Assembly (NCBI GenBank): GCA_004352715.1
Contig: SCFE01000077.1
Span: 1,241,370-1,305,369, forward strand
Source: Hofstenia miamia
Taxonomy: Eukaryota; Xenacoelomorpha; Acoela
DNA length: 64,000 nucleotides
Reading direction: 5' to 3'
The notes beneath the pieces were generated by a model. That model was given only the letters and a program-made list of their open reading frames with translations. It did not search any database and was not told where the DNA came from. The position numbers and the translations under genes were made by a program. Below, in pieces: positions 25,300 through 34,856 of this stretch (the stretch's first letter is position 1; each line of letters opens with the position of its first letter).

Positions 25300-25748
25300 A
25301 TTTGAAGAATTTCTGATTTTCATCAGGCTCAGTGGAGAATACCAAAATTTGTTAAATTTTAAAATTTACTTGTGTTCTAAAATTTTGTAAAGTAACAATG
25401 TATCATAATTCAGGAATTATATTTTTCAAGCTGTTATATACATGTGACTAAATTCAGGTTTTGCTAAATGTTTGGCAAAGCATTTCATTTTTAAAATTAC
25501 AGTTATTTTGCTGATTCCCTTCATATATTCAGTGTGAGAACAATTATTTATATTGGAAAAGATATTAATGAACAATATATAAATTTTAAAAATTCAAAAG
25601 CCTGAAATTTTGGAATTTCAAATTATTATCTAAAACCTAATTCAAATTAAGACCATAATTATACCAATAATAGCTTCCAAGAAATGAAATTTTCATTACA
25701 ATATGTATTGAATTTTTGTATTAAATACAGAATCAAAAAATCAAAATT
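25300..25748 (+). repeat. Second copy of the ~449-bp duplication
   Basis: See the entry at 24456-24906. CpG-void sequence continues without a break from here to about 26570, which suggests this copy is the true continuation. Confidence 0.9.
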
Positions 25749-26570
25749 ACAAAATTTAAGTTTGCAGAATATTTTCTAGAAAGATATGTTTGATATACAT
25801 GTAGAAACTTTCTTCTAGTTAACATGGTAATTAGATATTTAAATAAATTAATTTGTTCTTTTTTCAATGCTTCATTATCATCACACTATTTATATATACA
25901 TATATATTAATATGCTTTCCTCTAAATATTTGACGTATTTGAACTATTTTCCTCCTAAACAGAAGCATAGGGGAAATTCTTTCTTACATAAATTTTAATC
26001 AAACCTCATTTTCTCTGTTTTCTTTTTAACCAATCTTCTTGCAAAGATTTTTCTAGTAGTCTATATGCTGATAAATCCAAATTTAACATTTTCTTCAAGC
26101 ATTTTTTGAAGTTTGGTAACAATATATTTATCAATATAAAAGACAATTGAAAATTTTTATAAAATGCATTTGATATTAAATAAATGTGAACTTTTCTGTG
26201 CTAGACAAAATGCATGGTTTTTATGGGATTCCTCTCTGGACACACTTTAATATAACACCTCTAGGTTTTACTATGACTACTGGAAATGATATCTACAAAA
26301 TTGTGACATCTGTATATCCCAATGAATTTAATAAACACTTCTTTATTCTTAACTTAAAACTTGTAAGAAAATATTTTGAATTAAGGAATCATTGAAAGTG
26401 AAAATTACAATCACCAGTGCTTCCTAACTGGATCAAACTTGGAATTTTCTTTAAAAAAATACTTGATCTCAAATTCAAAATGTAAAAACTCAAACTCACC
26501 CAAGTAATACAAACACAACTTGAAAGCCCTGTTTGTAATACATATGATTTGAAATGGAGGTAGGATTGTC

Positions 26571-27820
26571 CGCCTTTTGAAGTTTGAAGGCCCTGAATTT
26601 TGTTGGTATTATATTATACTGATAATTGGTATTTGCTTAATGAAAAAGTACTATTAGGACATGTGGCAATTAGCCTTAACTTGGGAAGTTCTATTGAGGG
26701 TTTTTGGTAAAGTTCGATTAATATTTTTGAGATTTTTCAAAAACAACCACTGAGAAATTTGCTATAGTTAATGATTTGCTATTAATTAATAAGTAATGTA
26801 TCTGCGATGGTTGATGAGTAAGGAAAATGTATACTTTATATTATTTGTAAGTGAGTTTAATTTAAGGATCAGAATCAGCATTTTTGGTATAGTTCGAGCT
26901 TATATTTCTAATTTGAGTTTTTTCTGATCGTAATGTCAAATTCGTTTCTCAAAATCGAAAGTAGTTTTCTATAGCTTTTAACTATTGAGGACGAAATTTT
27001 TTTTAGATGTAAATTTCAATGTTTTCTATCGTCAACATCAGCATGAATATGAATGCAGCATATGGCTAGGTGTTTCCTCTTTTCTCGCCACAATATTTTT
27101 TCTTTTCAAAGTTAAAATCTCTCATCGAGAATCTTCATCTGGTTTCGAAACCATTTACAAATACACGAATGCCCGATCCTAATCAAATACTTTTAAACGT
27201 CCGACATGTATTTTCATAGTCATGTATATGACTACATCTACATTGAAAACCAGATTCAGATAATGAATAATTCTAAGGATTAATTCTTTAAGCATATTAC
27301 CACAAATCGCTCTCTAGACTTTAGATAATGAATTTCATTGTAGGTATTATTTTATTGAAATGATTGTGGGGACAAACTTCTTTGAGGATGTGAGAGAGAT
27401 GAAGGCAAAATGTAAAGGAATAACGAGTTTTATATATATAATTTATAAAAGCCTAGTAGATACAAAAGTAATATGTTCTCAAATATAAGCTTAGGAAGAT
27501 TACAACATTTCAGCCAGATACAAGACTAAATGCGACTATCATCAGCCATTAACTTATGTATAAATTAAAAGTCCGAAACAAACGTAGAAGATATCTGTGT
27601 TTTGCAAAGGGAAGAATCAAACTTTATGAAGCCCAATAAATCATGCGATTTATCAGAAAAAATGCGTCAATGTGAAGAAATGATTCTTTCAAAGAAATAA
27701 TTGGAATTGAGAGGTAAGAAGACTGTGGAATTTCAGTTTTAACAAACATATTGTGAGTCAGGATTACGTTCCTTATTTCAATTGATGCTTTTATTTCAAT
27801 CCCAATAATAATAAGAGTCA
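26571..27820. other. No gene recognised
   Basis: CpG content returns to normal at about 26571. Only short frames occur, without recognisable motifs. Confidence 0.5.
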
Positions 27821-27973
27821 AAGCAAATTTATTGCTGTAAATAAATAACAGTAAAATAACTACAAATACATGTATTTACAAAATAATAATAAAATATATT
27901 TAGAAAAAATCAGTAAATGTGCTTAGTATGTTTGTGTCTCCAATTGTATTTTGTCGATGTAAAAATACGATTT

Positions 27974-28252
27974 TTAATTACTTTTTAAATTTTTTGTAAT
28001 TTTTTCTATTATCTCATTTTCTAAATCATTCCAAATATTAGAGGCTGCTCGGTGAAAACTAGAATAGGAAACTCTGCTACAAATAAGCTTATGTGATCGA
28101 GGATTTACTTTAATTATCAAGAAAAGAAATTGATTGTTGGCCATATTTATACTTAAATAAAATTGAAGCTGCATGAAATTGTACTTAATGTAGCGGGGAT
28201 AATATATTATACTTTCGTTTGTATTCACTAACAATATCATGCTTACGTGCAA
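27974..28252 (-). pseudogene. LINE ORF2 conserved C-terminal tail
   Basis: 92 codons ending with SYSSFHRAASNIWNDLENEI, the 'R.s....AP..WN.LP..i' signature found at the C-terminus of CR1/L2/Jockey ORF2 proteins, and a basic tail before the stop at 27974. It fixes the 3' end of the coding region of the element above. Confidence 0.7.
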
Positions 28253-28599
28253 AATTTAATGACCAATTAAAAGTTTTTGATAATAAATAGAGGCTTTTTG
28301 TATTAAAATTTATAAATAAAAATGAACAATAATGTAATTGCGATAAACAAAAGGCATGTAATAATTGAACGTGATAATCTGGTCTAAAATTTGTGAGGTG
28401 TAATTATCTAACGCCAGAAACCATTTTTTGTAACTTTTTAGAAGAAATTTATCAAATTTTAAATCTAATCAACACCTAAATATGTAACATGTTTAGATTG
28501 TTTTATTGGACCACTGTTAACAATTAATTCGATCTTGTTTGTTATTTCTTTTACAGAATTGGGGGAAAATATAATGAATTGCGTTTTTTCAATATTAAT

Positions 28600-29242
28600 T
28601 TTTAATTGATTGGATGAGAAATACCTAGAAAGATTTCCTATATCACGTTGTAAATTTTTTTTTGTGGCCCTAAATGCATCATTATCTGTATTTCTGAGGC
28701 AAGTATCATCAGCAAATTGGTGTATTTCACTATGTTACATGTTTAATTATGTCATTTACATATATTGCAAAATAAAATTGGCCCTATTACTGTGCCTTGA
28801 GGCACTCCTCGATCTGTTTTAATATAATCAGATTTCATATTATTCATTATAACACGCTGTTTTCTATTTTCTAAAAAAGTAACTTTATTGAATTTTCTTG
28901 AAATCCGTAATTTTTAAGTTTAATCGCCAGAATTTCAAAGTTCATTGAATTAAATGCTTTGCTTAAGTGTAGAAGTGCTATGCAACTGGATTTATTTTGA
29001 GATTAATTTGAGGATATTTTTTCAGTAATTGAAATAATTGCATCACTTGTACTATGTTTAGCGCGAAAACTATATTGTTTAGATGATAAGATGTTCTCAG
29101 ATGCAAGGTATTGGTTGATTTGAATGTGCAGCAATTTTTCGAATAATTTACTAAAAGGATGCGTTATTGAAATTGGCCTATAATTTTTATCAATAACGGT
29201 ATCTCCATTTTTATACAAAGGTGTTATATCTGACTTTTTCAT
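28600..29242 (-). pseudogene. LINE reverse transcriptase domain
   Basis: The frame at 29242-29003 has DITPLYKNGD, NYRPISITHPFSKLFEKLLH and KQYSFRAKHSTSDAI, which are RT motifs 1 and 2. After a frameshift GVPQGTVIGPILF lies at 28770-28808 and FADD at 28705-28716 (catalytic Asp pair intact), followed by a T-x-L context. The order and spacing are those of APE-type LINE RTs. Stops and frameshifts lie between the motifs. Confidence 0.85.
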
Positions 29243-29815
29243 TATCTCCAGAAATTCGTTTTTAACTAGACATTGATTAAATGCAAAGAATAGATGTTCG
29301 CAAAATATATGAAAGAATTTCTTAATAATAAAGTACGGTAAATGAGTGGAACCTGAAGATTTATTAACGTCTAAGTTTAGAACAACAGTTTGTAATTCTT
29401 TTAAGGTAAATAACCTAAATTGAAACGTAGATTTACAATTTGATTGCTTAAGTTTTGATAGAGAAATTTTAAGAAAATTGAAGTTACCTACTGTGATTTA
29501 GATGATTTAAAATCTTTTTTTTATCAGTAAATTTTTTATTATCAATATAAAGTTCTGAAATATCACTATTTAGCCCATTCGATTTTCCAATAAAACGGTT
29601 TAAAAATTTTTTGTACGTAGGTCTTTAATTAATTTCTTTGATCTTTCGTAATTAGTCCAATTTATCTCGGTCGGGCCGGACTTAGCTATTTCAAAGAGCT
29701 TCTGCTTTATGTTTATTGTGTTCTTAATTTGTTGATTATCATTTGCCGTTAAGTTAAATCGTCGTGATTTGTTCATTACTCGGCGGGACTTCAGCGCTTC
29801 TATCTTGTTTAGTGC

Positions 29816-30247
29816 TTAATTGATCTGTGCGGCAATGTAATTTAACATGTGGGAACCAGCATTTAGAGTAAAAATATAGTCGAATGGAATATTTTTAAGT
29901 AAATTTTCCATGATTTCATCTGAATAGTTTTTGAAATCCCTGGCATAAATCGTTTTAAATTTAGATAACTTAGCATGATATGTACTAATATAAATGCAGA
30001 GTGCATGATCACTGAAAGATTCGAGGATTAAAGGTTTATATATAGTTTCTGAATTACATAAAAAATAATCAATTAATGTCGTTCTTCTAGTGGAAGTCTG
30101 AGTGTTGATAATTTTTAAGTTATAAATAGCACATAGTTCATTCAATGCATTTTTTTCATAAAAACTGAAATAATTTATATTAAAGTCACCTAATATGTTT
30201 AGGGAATAGTTATTAGGAATATTTGAAATTTCATCGCATTTAAACAC
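29816..30247 (-). pseudogene. LINE APE endonuclease, C-terminal half
   Basis: 143 codons with NILGDFNIN (the GDFN motif of APE endonucleases), a RRTTLIDYFLCN segment ('ID.iF.s') and SFSDHALCIYIS (the catalytic SDH motif). The catalytic motifs are intact. The fragment is separated from the N-terminal half by a frame break near 30250-30330. Confidence 0.8.
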
Positions 30248-30326
30248 ATTAATTAATTCATGTTCAGAGGAATTTGTAGGTGATTAAATTTCAATCCATA
30301 AAGATTCAAAAACAGAATGATCGGAT

Positions 30327-30863
30327 TCAAGTTTTTTTTTGTATTGGATTTAATTCTTTTGGTACAATAATCATAATATCACCACCTCTAATATCCCTAT
30401 TTTTAACAAACATATCAAAGATTGCGGGGTTTGGATTGAACAAATTTTGATTAATTCCGTTGTTTAACCAAGTTTCTGTAATAGCGATAATTGAATTTGA
30501 ACCAAATTGAGTTGCAATTTTAAGAAAGTGATTTCTATTTGAATTCAGACTTCTGGCGTTTAAATAAATATACTTAAAATTATCTTTATAATGATTCTCT
30601 AAATTTTCAAGATTACATTCATCTAAGATTGGACCAGGATTTAATTCTATATCTTCTCCTAGAATAATTAAATTATTATAAAAGTAATCATGGATGAAAG
30701 TAAGAACATTTTTGCTAAATTGTAGTGATAATTCATAGTAGTGTTGATAATGAAATGTGTGTGTGTGTATGCGTGGATGTCTCACGTGTATATAATATAA
30801 TTTTACATTTTTAAGGAGTAATACAAATAATAATAGTGTTTTCCAAAAGTTGACCTTATTCAT
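30327..30863 (-). pseudogene. LINE ORF2 N-terminus with 2A-like motif and start of APE endonuclease
   Basis: 178 codons. A hydrophobic leader (residues 8-20) and His/Tyr-rich stretch precede GEDIELNPGP at residues 69-78, a 2A-like ribosome-skipping motif. The endonuclease then begins: IYLNARSLNSNR, IIAITETWLN (catalytic Glu of the 'TETWL' motif) and RGGDIMI. The frame is lost after residue ~175 and resumes at 30247. The ATG at 30863 lies 22 bases from the gap, so the true start may be inside it. Confidence 0.75.
30630..30659 (-). other. 2A-like ribosome-skipping motif (GEDIELNPGP)
   Basis: The core D-I-E-x-N-P-G-P matches the 2A consensus D(V/I)ExNPGP exactly; only the residue before the first Asp (Glu instead of the usual Gly) differs. 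2A-like sequences at the start of ORF2 are known from several invertebrate non-LTR retrotransposons. Here skipping would separate a leader of about 77 residues from the endonuclease-RT protein. Confidence 0.7.
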
Positions 30864-30885
30864 TGGAATAGCTGATGGTGTAGGG

Positions 30886-31337
30886 NNNNNNNNNNNNNNN
30901 NNNNNNNNNNNNNNNNNNNNNNNNNNNNNNNNNNNNNNNNNNNNNNNNNNNNNNNNNNNNNNNNNNNNNNNNNNNNNNNNNNNNNNNNNNNNNNNNNNNN
31001 NNNNNNNNNNNNNNNNNNNNNNNNNNNNNNNNNNNNNNNNNNNNNNNNNNNNNNNNNNNNNNNNNNNNNNNNNNNNNNNNNNNNNNNNNNNNNNNNNNNN
31101 NNNNNNNNNNNNNNNNNNNNNNNNNNNNNNNNNNNNNNNNNNNNNNNNNNNNNNNNNNNNNNNNNNNNNNNNNNNNNNNNNNNNNNNNNNNNNNNNNNNN
31201 NNNNNNNNNNNNNNNNNNNNNNNNNNNNNNNNNNNNNNNNNNNNNNNNNNNNNNNNNNNNNNNNNNNNNNNNNNNNNNNNNNNNNNNNNNNNNNNNNNNN
31301 NNNNNNNNNNNNNNNNNNNNNNNNNNNNNNNNNNNNN
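30886..31337. other. Assembly gap (452 N)
   Basis: A run of N separating the 5' end of the minus-strand LINE from a plus-strand LINE remnant. Confidence 1.
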
Positions 31338-31454
31338 TTGAAGGAGATGATGTGAACGAGCGTATTTGAGGATGCTGCTTCCTATGATAAGTGTAGTTGT
31401 TCCATTCTTAATCTTCTTTATTTTTGGTTTTGCGTTTTCTTTTGCTAGGAAAAG

Positions 31455-32695
31455 ATGAAGGAAGAAATAGGTGAGAGAACTAGGTTGCCCTTTCCAAGAA
31501 GAGTTAAGAAAAGCAAGCTAGCAGTAGAGACAGCAAAGGTCAATAAAGTGTTGGAGAGGATAGATGCTAGGAGTGTCACAGAAGTAAATAGCATAGTGTA
31601 TGCAGGCGCATGGGAAGTACTGAAGAATGTAGGCATGGACATGAAGAAGAGAAGGCGACAAGAAGTTAAGGGAGACAGAAAGCCAGCATGGGAAAGAAGA
31701 ATTGAGAATAAAGTGGCAAAAATTAGGCAGCAAATTGGGAAGATCAGGACAAGTAAGGCGGTGCAGGACAGGTGCAGGGTAGGTAAGGGGAAGATTATAG
31801 AAACGGCAAGAGAAGAGCTTAAGCAGAGATTAGTTGCAGAAGCTGAGAAACTGAGAAAATATAGGGCAAGAGCAAAGCAAGCAAGAGACAACATGAAGTT
31901 TGAGACCCAAGAAGGAAGATTCTACAAAGAAATAGATGCAGGAGGAAAGGCTACAGCTAAAGGCAGTAAGGTTCTGGGAGAATATATGGGCAAGTGCGGG
32001 ACCAGAGATAGAGAGTGGGCAAATGCAGAATGAAGTCAGGCAAGAAAAAGAAGTAATTACAACTGCAAAGTTGAAGGAGGCTCTAAAGAAGATGAAGAAC
32101 TGGAGGGCGACAGGCAGAGATGAGGTACATGGGTATTGGCTGAAGAAGTTCACAAGAAGTTCACAAGTGTTCATGAGAGACTATCAGTAGCATTGGAGGA
32201 GTGGGTGTCCAGAGTGGATGGTAGTGGGAAAGACATTTCTGATACAGAAGTGCCAAAAGAAAGGTAGTGAGGCAAGCAACTTCAGGCCAATAACATGTCT
32301 GCCAACAACAAAGTAGGCTAGGGTATATGATGGAGAAGAATGGTAGAGCAATGAGTCACCTTGTCACCTATGGTACATGGACGACCTGAAGATGTATGCT
32401 AGTTCAAGGAAGATGTTGCAGAAGCAAGTGGAGACATTGGAGAATGCAAGCAGAGATTCAGGGAAGTTAAAGAAGGTTGAAGTAGTCCAGGTAGTAGTAG
32501 GAGCATAAGAAGCATAAGAGATACTTGGAGGAGTTGGGATTACCAAAGTGGGAAGGAGCAGTAGCACAGAAGGCAGCATTGTTAGGAACAGCTAGAGTCC
32601 TGAGGAAAGCTCTCCGACTCCCTGGGAACTGGTGAGTTCCCCGAGCTGAGAGGAATACCAGCATGAAGCTGTGCGAAGTAAAGAAAATAATAATA
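31455..32695 (+). pseudogene. Second LINE type: degenerate ORF with YMDD reverse transcriptase and AAT-repeat tail
   Basis: Starts with a 192-codon basic, coiled-coil frame (31455-32033). It continues in a second frame (31936-32190: FWENIWA, LKKMKNWRATGRDEVHGYWLKKF), then NFRPITCLPTTK (32278-32313), which is RT motif 2. Only about 60 bases later comes WYMDDLKMYA (32371-32400) with the catalytic YMDD box. Several hundred bases of RT palm and fingers between these motifs are therefore deleted. An IVRN-type region follows, then a short AAT-repeat tail (about 32684-32700) that probably marks the 3' end. The N-terminal spelling recalls the R4/NeSL side of LINEs in other invertebrates, but I cannot fix the clade. 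Confidence 0.65.
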
Positions 32696-32819
32696 ATAAT
32701 GAAATACTTAATGAAAACAAGTCAAGTTTTTCGGCAGCGAGTACAGTCACAGGAGATAAAGTAGGAGCAGATGGAAGAGTAGTCGAAGTTGGAGAAGGGC
32801 TCTGCAAATAGGAAAGACA

Positions 32820-33570
32820 TCAAAGATTTCTTGAAGCTCGGCGGCGGGGAAAAGAATTCAATGACTGTTGGAGGTTCAAAATGTAATTAGCAGCAATACA
32901 AGCACGATTGCAAATCTGGTGAAGGGTGCGATGTTTCTTGGGACGACGAATGGAGAAAGCGACAACATCATCAGAACGAGGGAAGTGGGAATTAAAGCAC
33001 TTTATAAAATCAAAAGGATCAAGGTCCAATTTGTGAGTGAGCAAGCGATTGGACAGGAGGAGATCACATGCATGGAAGTAAAGTGACAGCTAGAGAATTT
33101 GCGATGAGCGTTTTTGGATGGCAAGGGAGAGAACCTCTTGAAAGCACGCTTTTGGAAGCGTTCCATAGAATGGAACAAGGATCGAGAAGGCCACCAACCG
33201 GAAAAAGCGTAGAGAAGAATGGCGCGAGGAATGGACTTGAACAAAGAGAGTTTCACAGCAGTCCTGGAATTAAAGGGAACATTGCGGAAGGGGGTAAAAA
33301 GTGAGGAATTCGCTTTGTGGAGCGCAAAGACACTTTACCAGACCAATTTGGGTTTGCAGCAAGTTGAGCTCCAAGATTAGTGTGATGAGGACAAAAGTTC
33401 ACAGGAATAGGCAGATCAGAAGAGGAATATAGAAAAGGAAATACCACATGTCTTGGTTGGGCTAAAATCAAGATGGTTAACGGAAGACCAAGTAGCCAAA
33501 CGCCCGAGATGAGGCAAAAGAACTGCCAACGTTGAAAATCACAATGTCATCGGCGGACATTAGACAGTAG
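32820..33570 (-). pseudogene. Third LINE remnant: RT palm and C-terminal region
   Basis: Minus-strand reading from 33570 gives SADDIVIFNVG (an FADD-type catalytic box, S in place of F/Y) at about 33545-33560. Further on come ILLYAFSGWWPSRSLFHSMERFQKRAFK (33002-33256; the 'LleYg..vW.......ie.iQ.ra.R' thumb region) and LHQICNRACIAANYILNL (32820-33044), the C-terminal tail. GC content is higher than in neighbouring DNA. It abuts the tail of the preceding LINE in the opposite orientation. Confidence 0.6.
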
Positions 33571-34856
33571 AATAAAATCAATATGGCATGAAAATGTTAT
33601 TTCTGTAAATGGATTGAAGCTAGAAAGTGAAATTTAACAGTATTCTGTTATTGCCACCTTGATATTCTTGGGATAGGGATTTAATGGAAATGCCATTTTA
33701 GGTTTTTAATGACTGCCGCTATCTTGATATACTTTAAAACTTTTGTTAATGAAGTAAGGAATGTCTTCTAATGTTTTATTAGGTTCTAGGCTATATGCTA
33801 TATACTTATATGTTTGTTCACAATCTTAATCATCCGAATGATATTCCTCAAGATCTATGGATGATATTACGACGAATAGTACTTTATCTATAAGTTTTGT
33901 CAACGTCCGTTAATTAAATATTGTTAGAGATTATAGATATAATATAGATATAGAATATATAGATCTAGAATAGATGTATATGGTTGGCAATTTTGGCCCT
34001 TAATCGTAAAACTCGTCAAATTGCTCTTTATTGTAAGAATATGGTTAATACAATACTCGAAGGCTTTTTTCATTCTGCAGACATCTTCTAAACGACAGAA
34101 TTGTATAAGATTCAAATTTTGCATAATTAGTGGAGAATAAGCAGTTACTTGTGAGTGAGAACAAGGTCACCCTTAATATTAAGGGTCGCCTTGTTTAGAA
34201 CACGAATAAAACAATTATCCTATTGATGCAACTATTAAACATAAATTACTTTACCTAATGCAACACCAGTCTTGATACTTTAAATCACCTTTTCGCCTGT
34301 GCTACCGCTTTTTTAATTTTGGGCTCTCGTTTATACTATGCTACTGGCGACTTATTTTTCTTTACGCGGTTCAAATCTCCTTTCATAATTCATATAGCAA
34401 ATTTGTTTTGTATCGTATTTTTTCAGGATAATATTTACATTATTCCATTTCCCCAAGGAAGATGATGTAAGAAATTTTAAAATCTTAACCATTGTACACG
34501 TCACTCGAAAAAATGTAGTGTATTTATACATCAATAGAAAATTGTCAAAACGATCTACAATTCGTGTTTCTTGATTATAGTTTAAATTTACAAGTGTGCA
34601 TGTAGACCTCGCTTTTGCCTTTTTGCAGAAAATGGTATGTGGTCATATGTTATGGACTTAATTTAGCTTTCTTGATGGTAAACATATTTTTTAGAAAATG
34701 TTGATATGGTGTAACTTGGATTTCATGTTAAGTAAACGTAGCAGGCATCCATGCTAAAAATGACATTTTAAATAAACCGGTTTACAATTTCAATGTACCA
34801 TATTTGTGAATTGTACTTAATGTTTGTCCTACTGAAATAATTTTTTATATTTTGTA
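33571..34856. other. Upstream region of the INPP5F-like gene
   Basis: Noncoding, AT-rich. The promoter and any 5' untranslated exon of INPP5F should lie here, but no TATA or initiator could be fixed. Contains a 34-bp near-palindrome at 34161-34194. Confidence 0.4.
34161..34194. repeat. 34-bp near-perfect palindrome
   Basis: Arms ACAAGGTCACCCTTAAT and ATTAAGGGTCGCCTTGT pair at 15 of 17 positions, with no spacer. The left arm contains AAGGTCA, a nuclear-receptor half-site-like sequence. It lies about 700 bp upstream of the INPP5F start. Function unknown. Confidence 0.7.

Larger units (their letters stand above)
11880..26570. other. CpG-void block of about 14.3 kb (with a 392-bp CpG-normal insert at 24908-25298)
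   Basis: By eye I count about 12 CG dinucleotides from 11880 to 24906 and one from 25300 to 26570. CG is found every few tens of bases on both sides (for example 11640-11878 and 26570-27200). The change is abrupt at both ends. The block contains a Gypsy element, its LTR, a hAT remnant and featureless DNA, all equally depleted, with TG and CA abundant. Decayed transposons elsewhere in the window (27.8-33.6 kb) keep normal CpG levels, so the loss is not a general fate of repeats in this genome. Confidence 0.85.
27826..30885 (-). mobile_element. CR1/L2-like LINE ORF2 (nearly full length, degenerate)
   Basis: One minus-strand element with APE endonuclease (30863-29816), reverse transcriptase (about 29250-28600) and a conserved C-terminal tail (28252-27974). 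A polyadenylation-type AATAAA (27828-27833 on the minus strand) marks the probable 3' end. The 5' end runs into an assembly gap at 30886. ORF1 is absent or lost in the gap. Breaks between domains make it inactive. The 2A-like motif ahead of the endonuclease and the WNDL-type C-terminal tail suggest the CR1/L2 side of the APE-type LINEs; the clade is inference. Confidence 0.85.

Noticed and set aside
30850-31341. 163-codon plus-strand frame consisting almost only of X
   Set aside because: Open only because it spans the run of N. The same applies to the long frames over 48.2-49.1 kb and 51.6-52.8 kb, except for the real hAT and MADYCW segments at their edges.
31445-33471. Many 65-150 codon frames on both strands of the 31.4-33.5 kb region, including several Leu/Ser/Phe-rich ones
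   Set aside because: They are antisense or out-of-frame shadows of the two LINE remnants in GC-richer DNA; their hydrophobic composition mirrors Lys/Glu-rich coding on the other strand.
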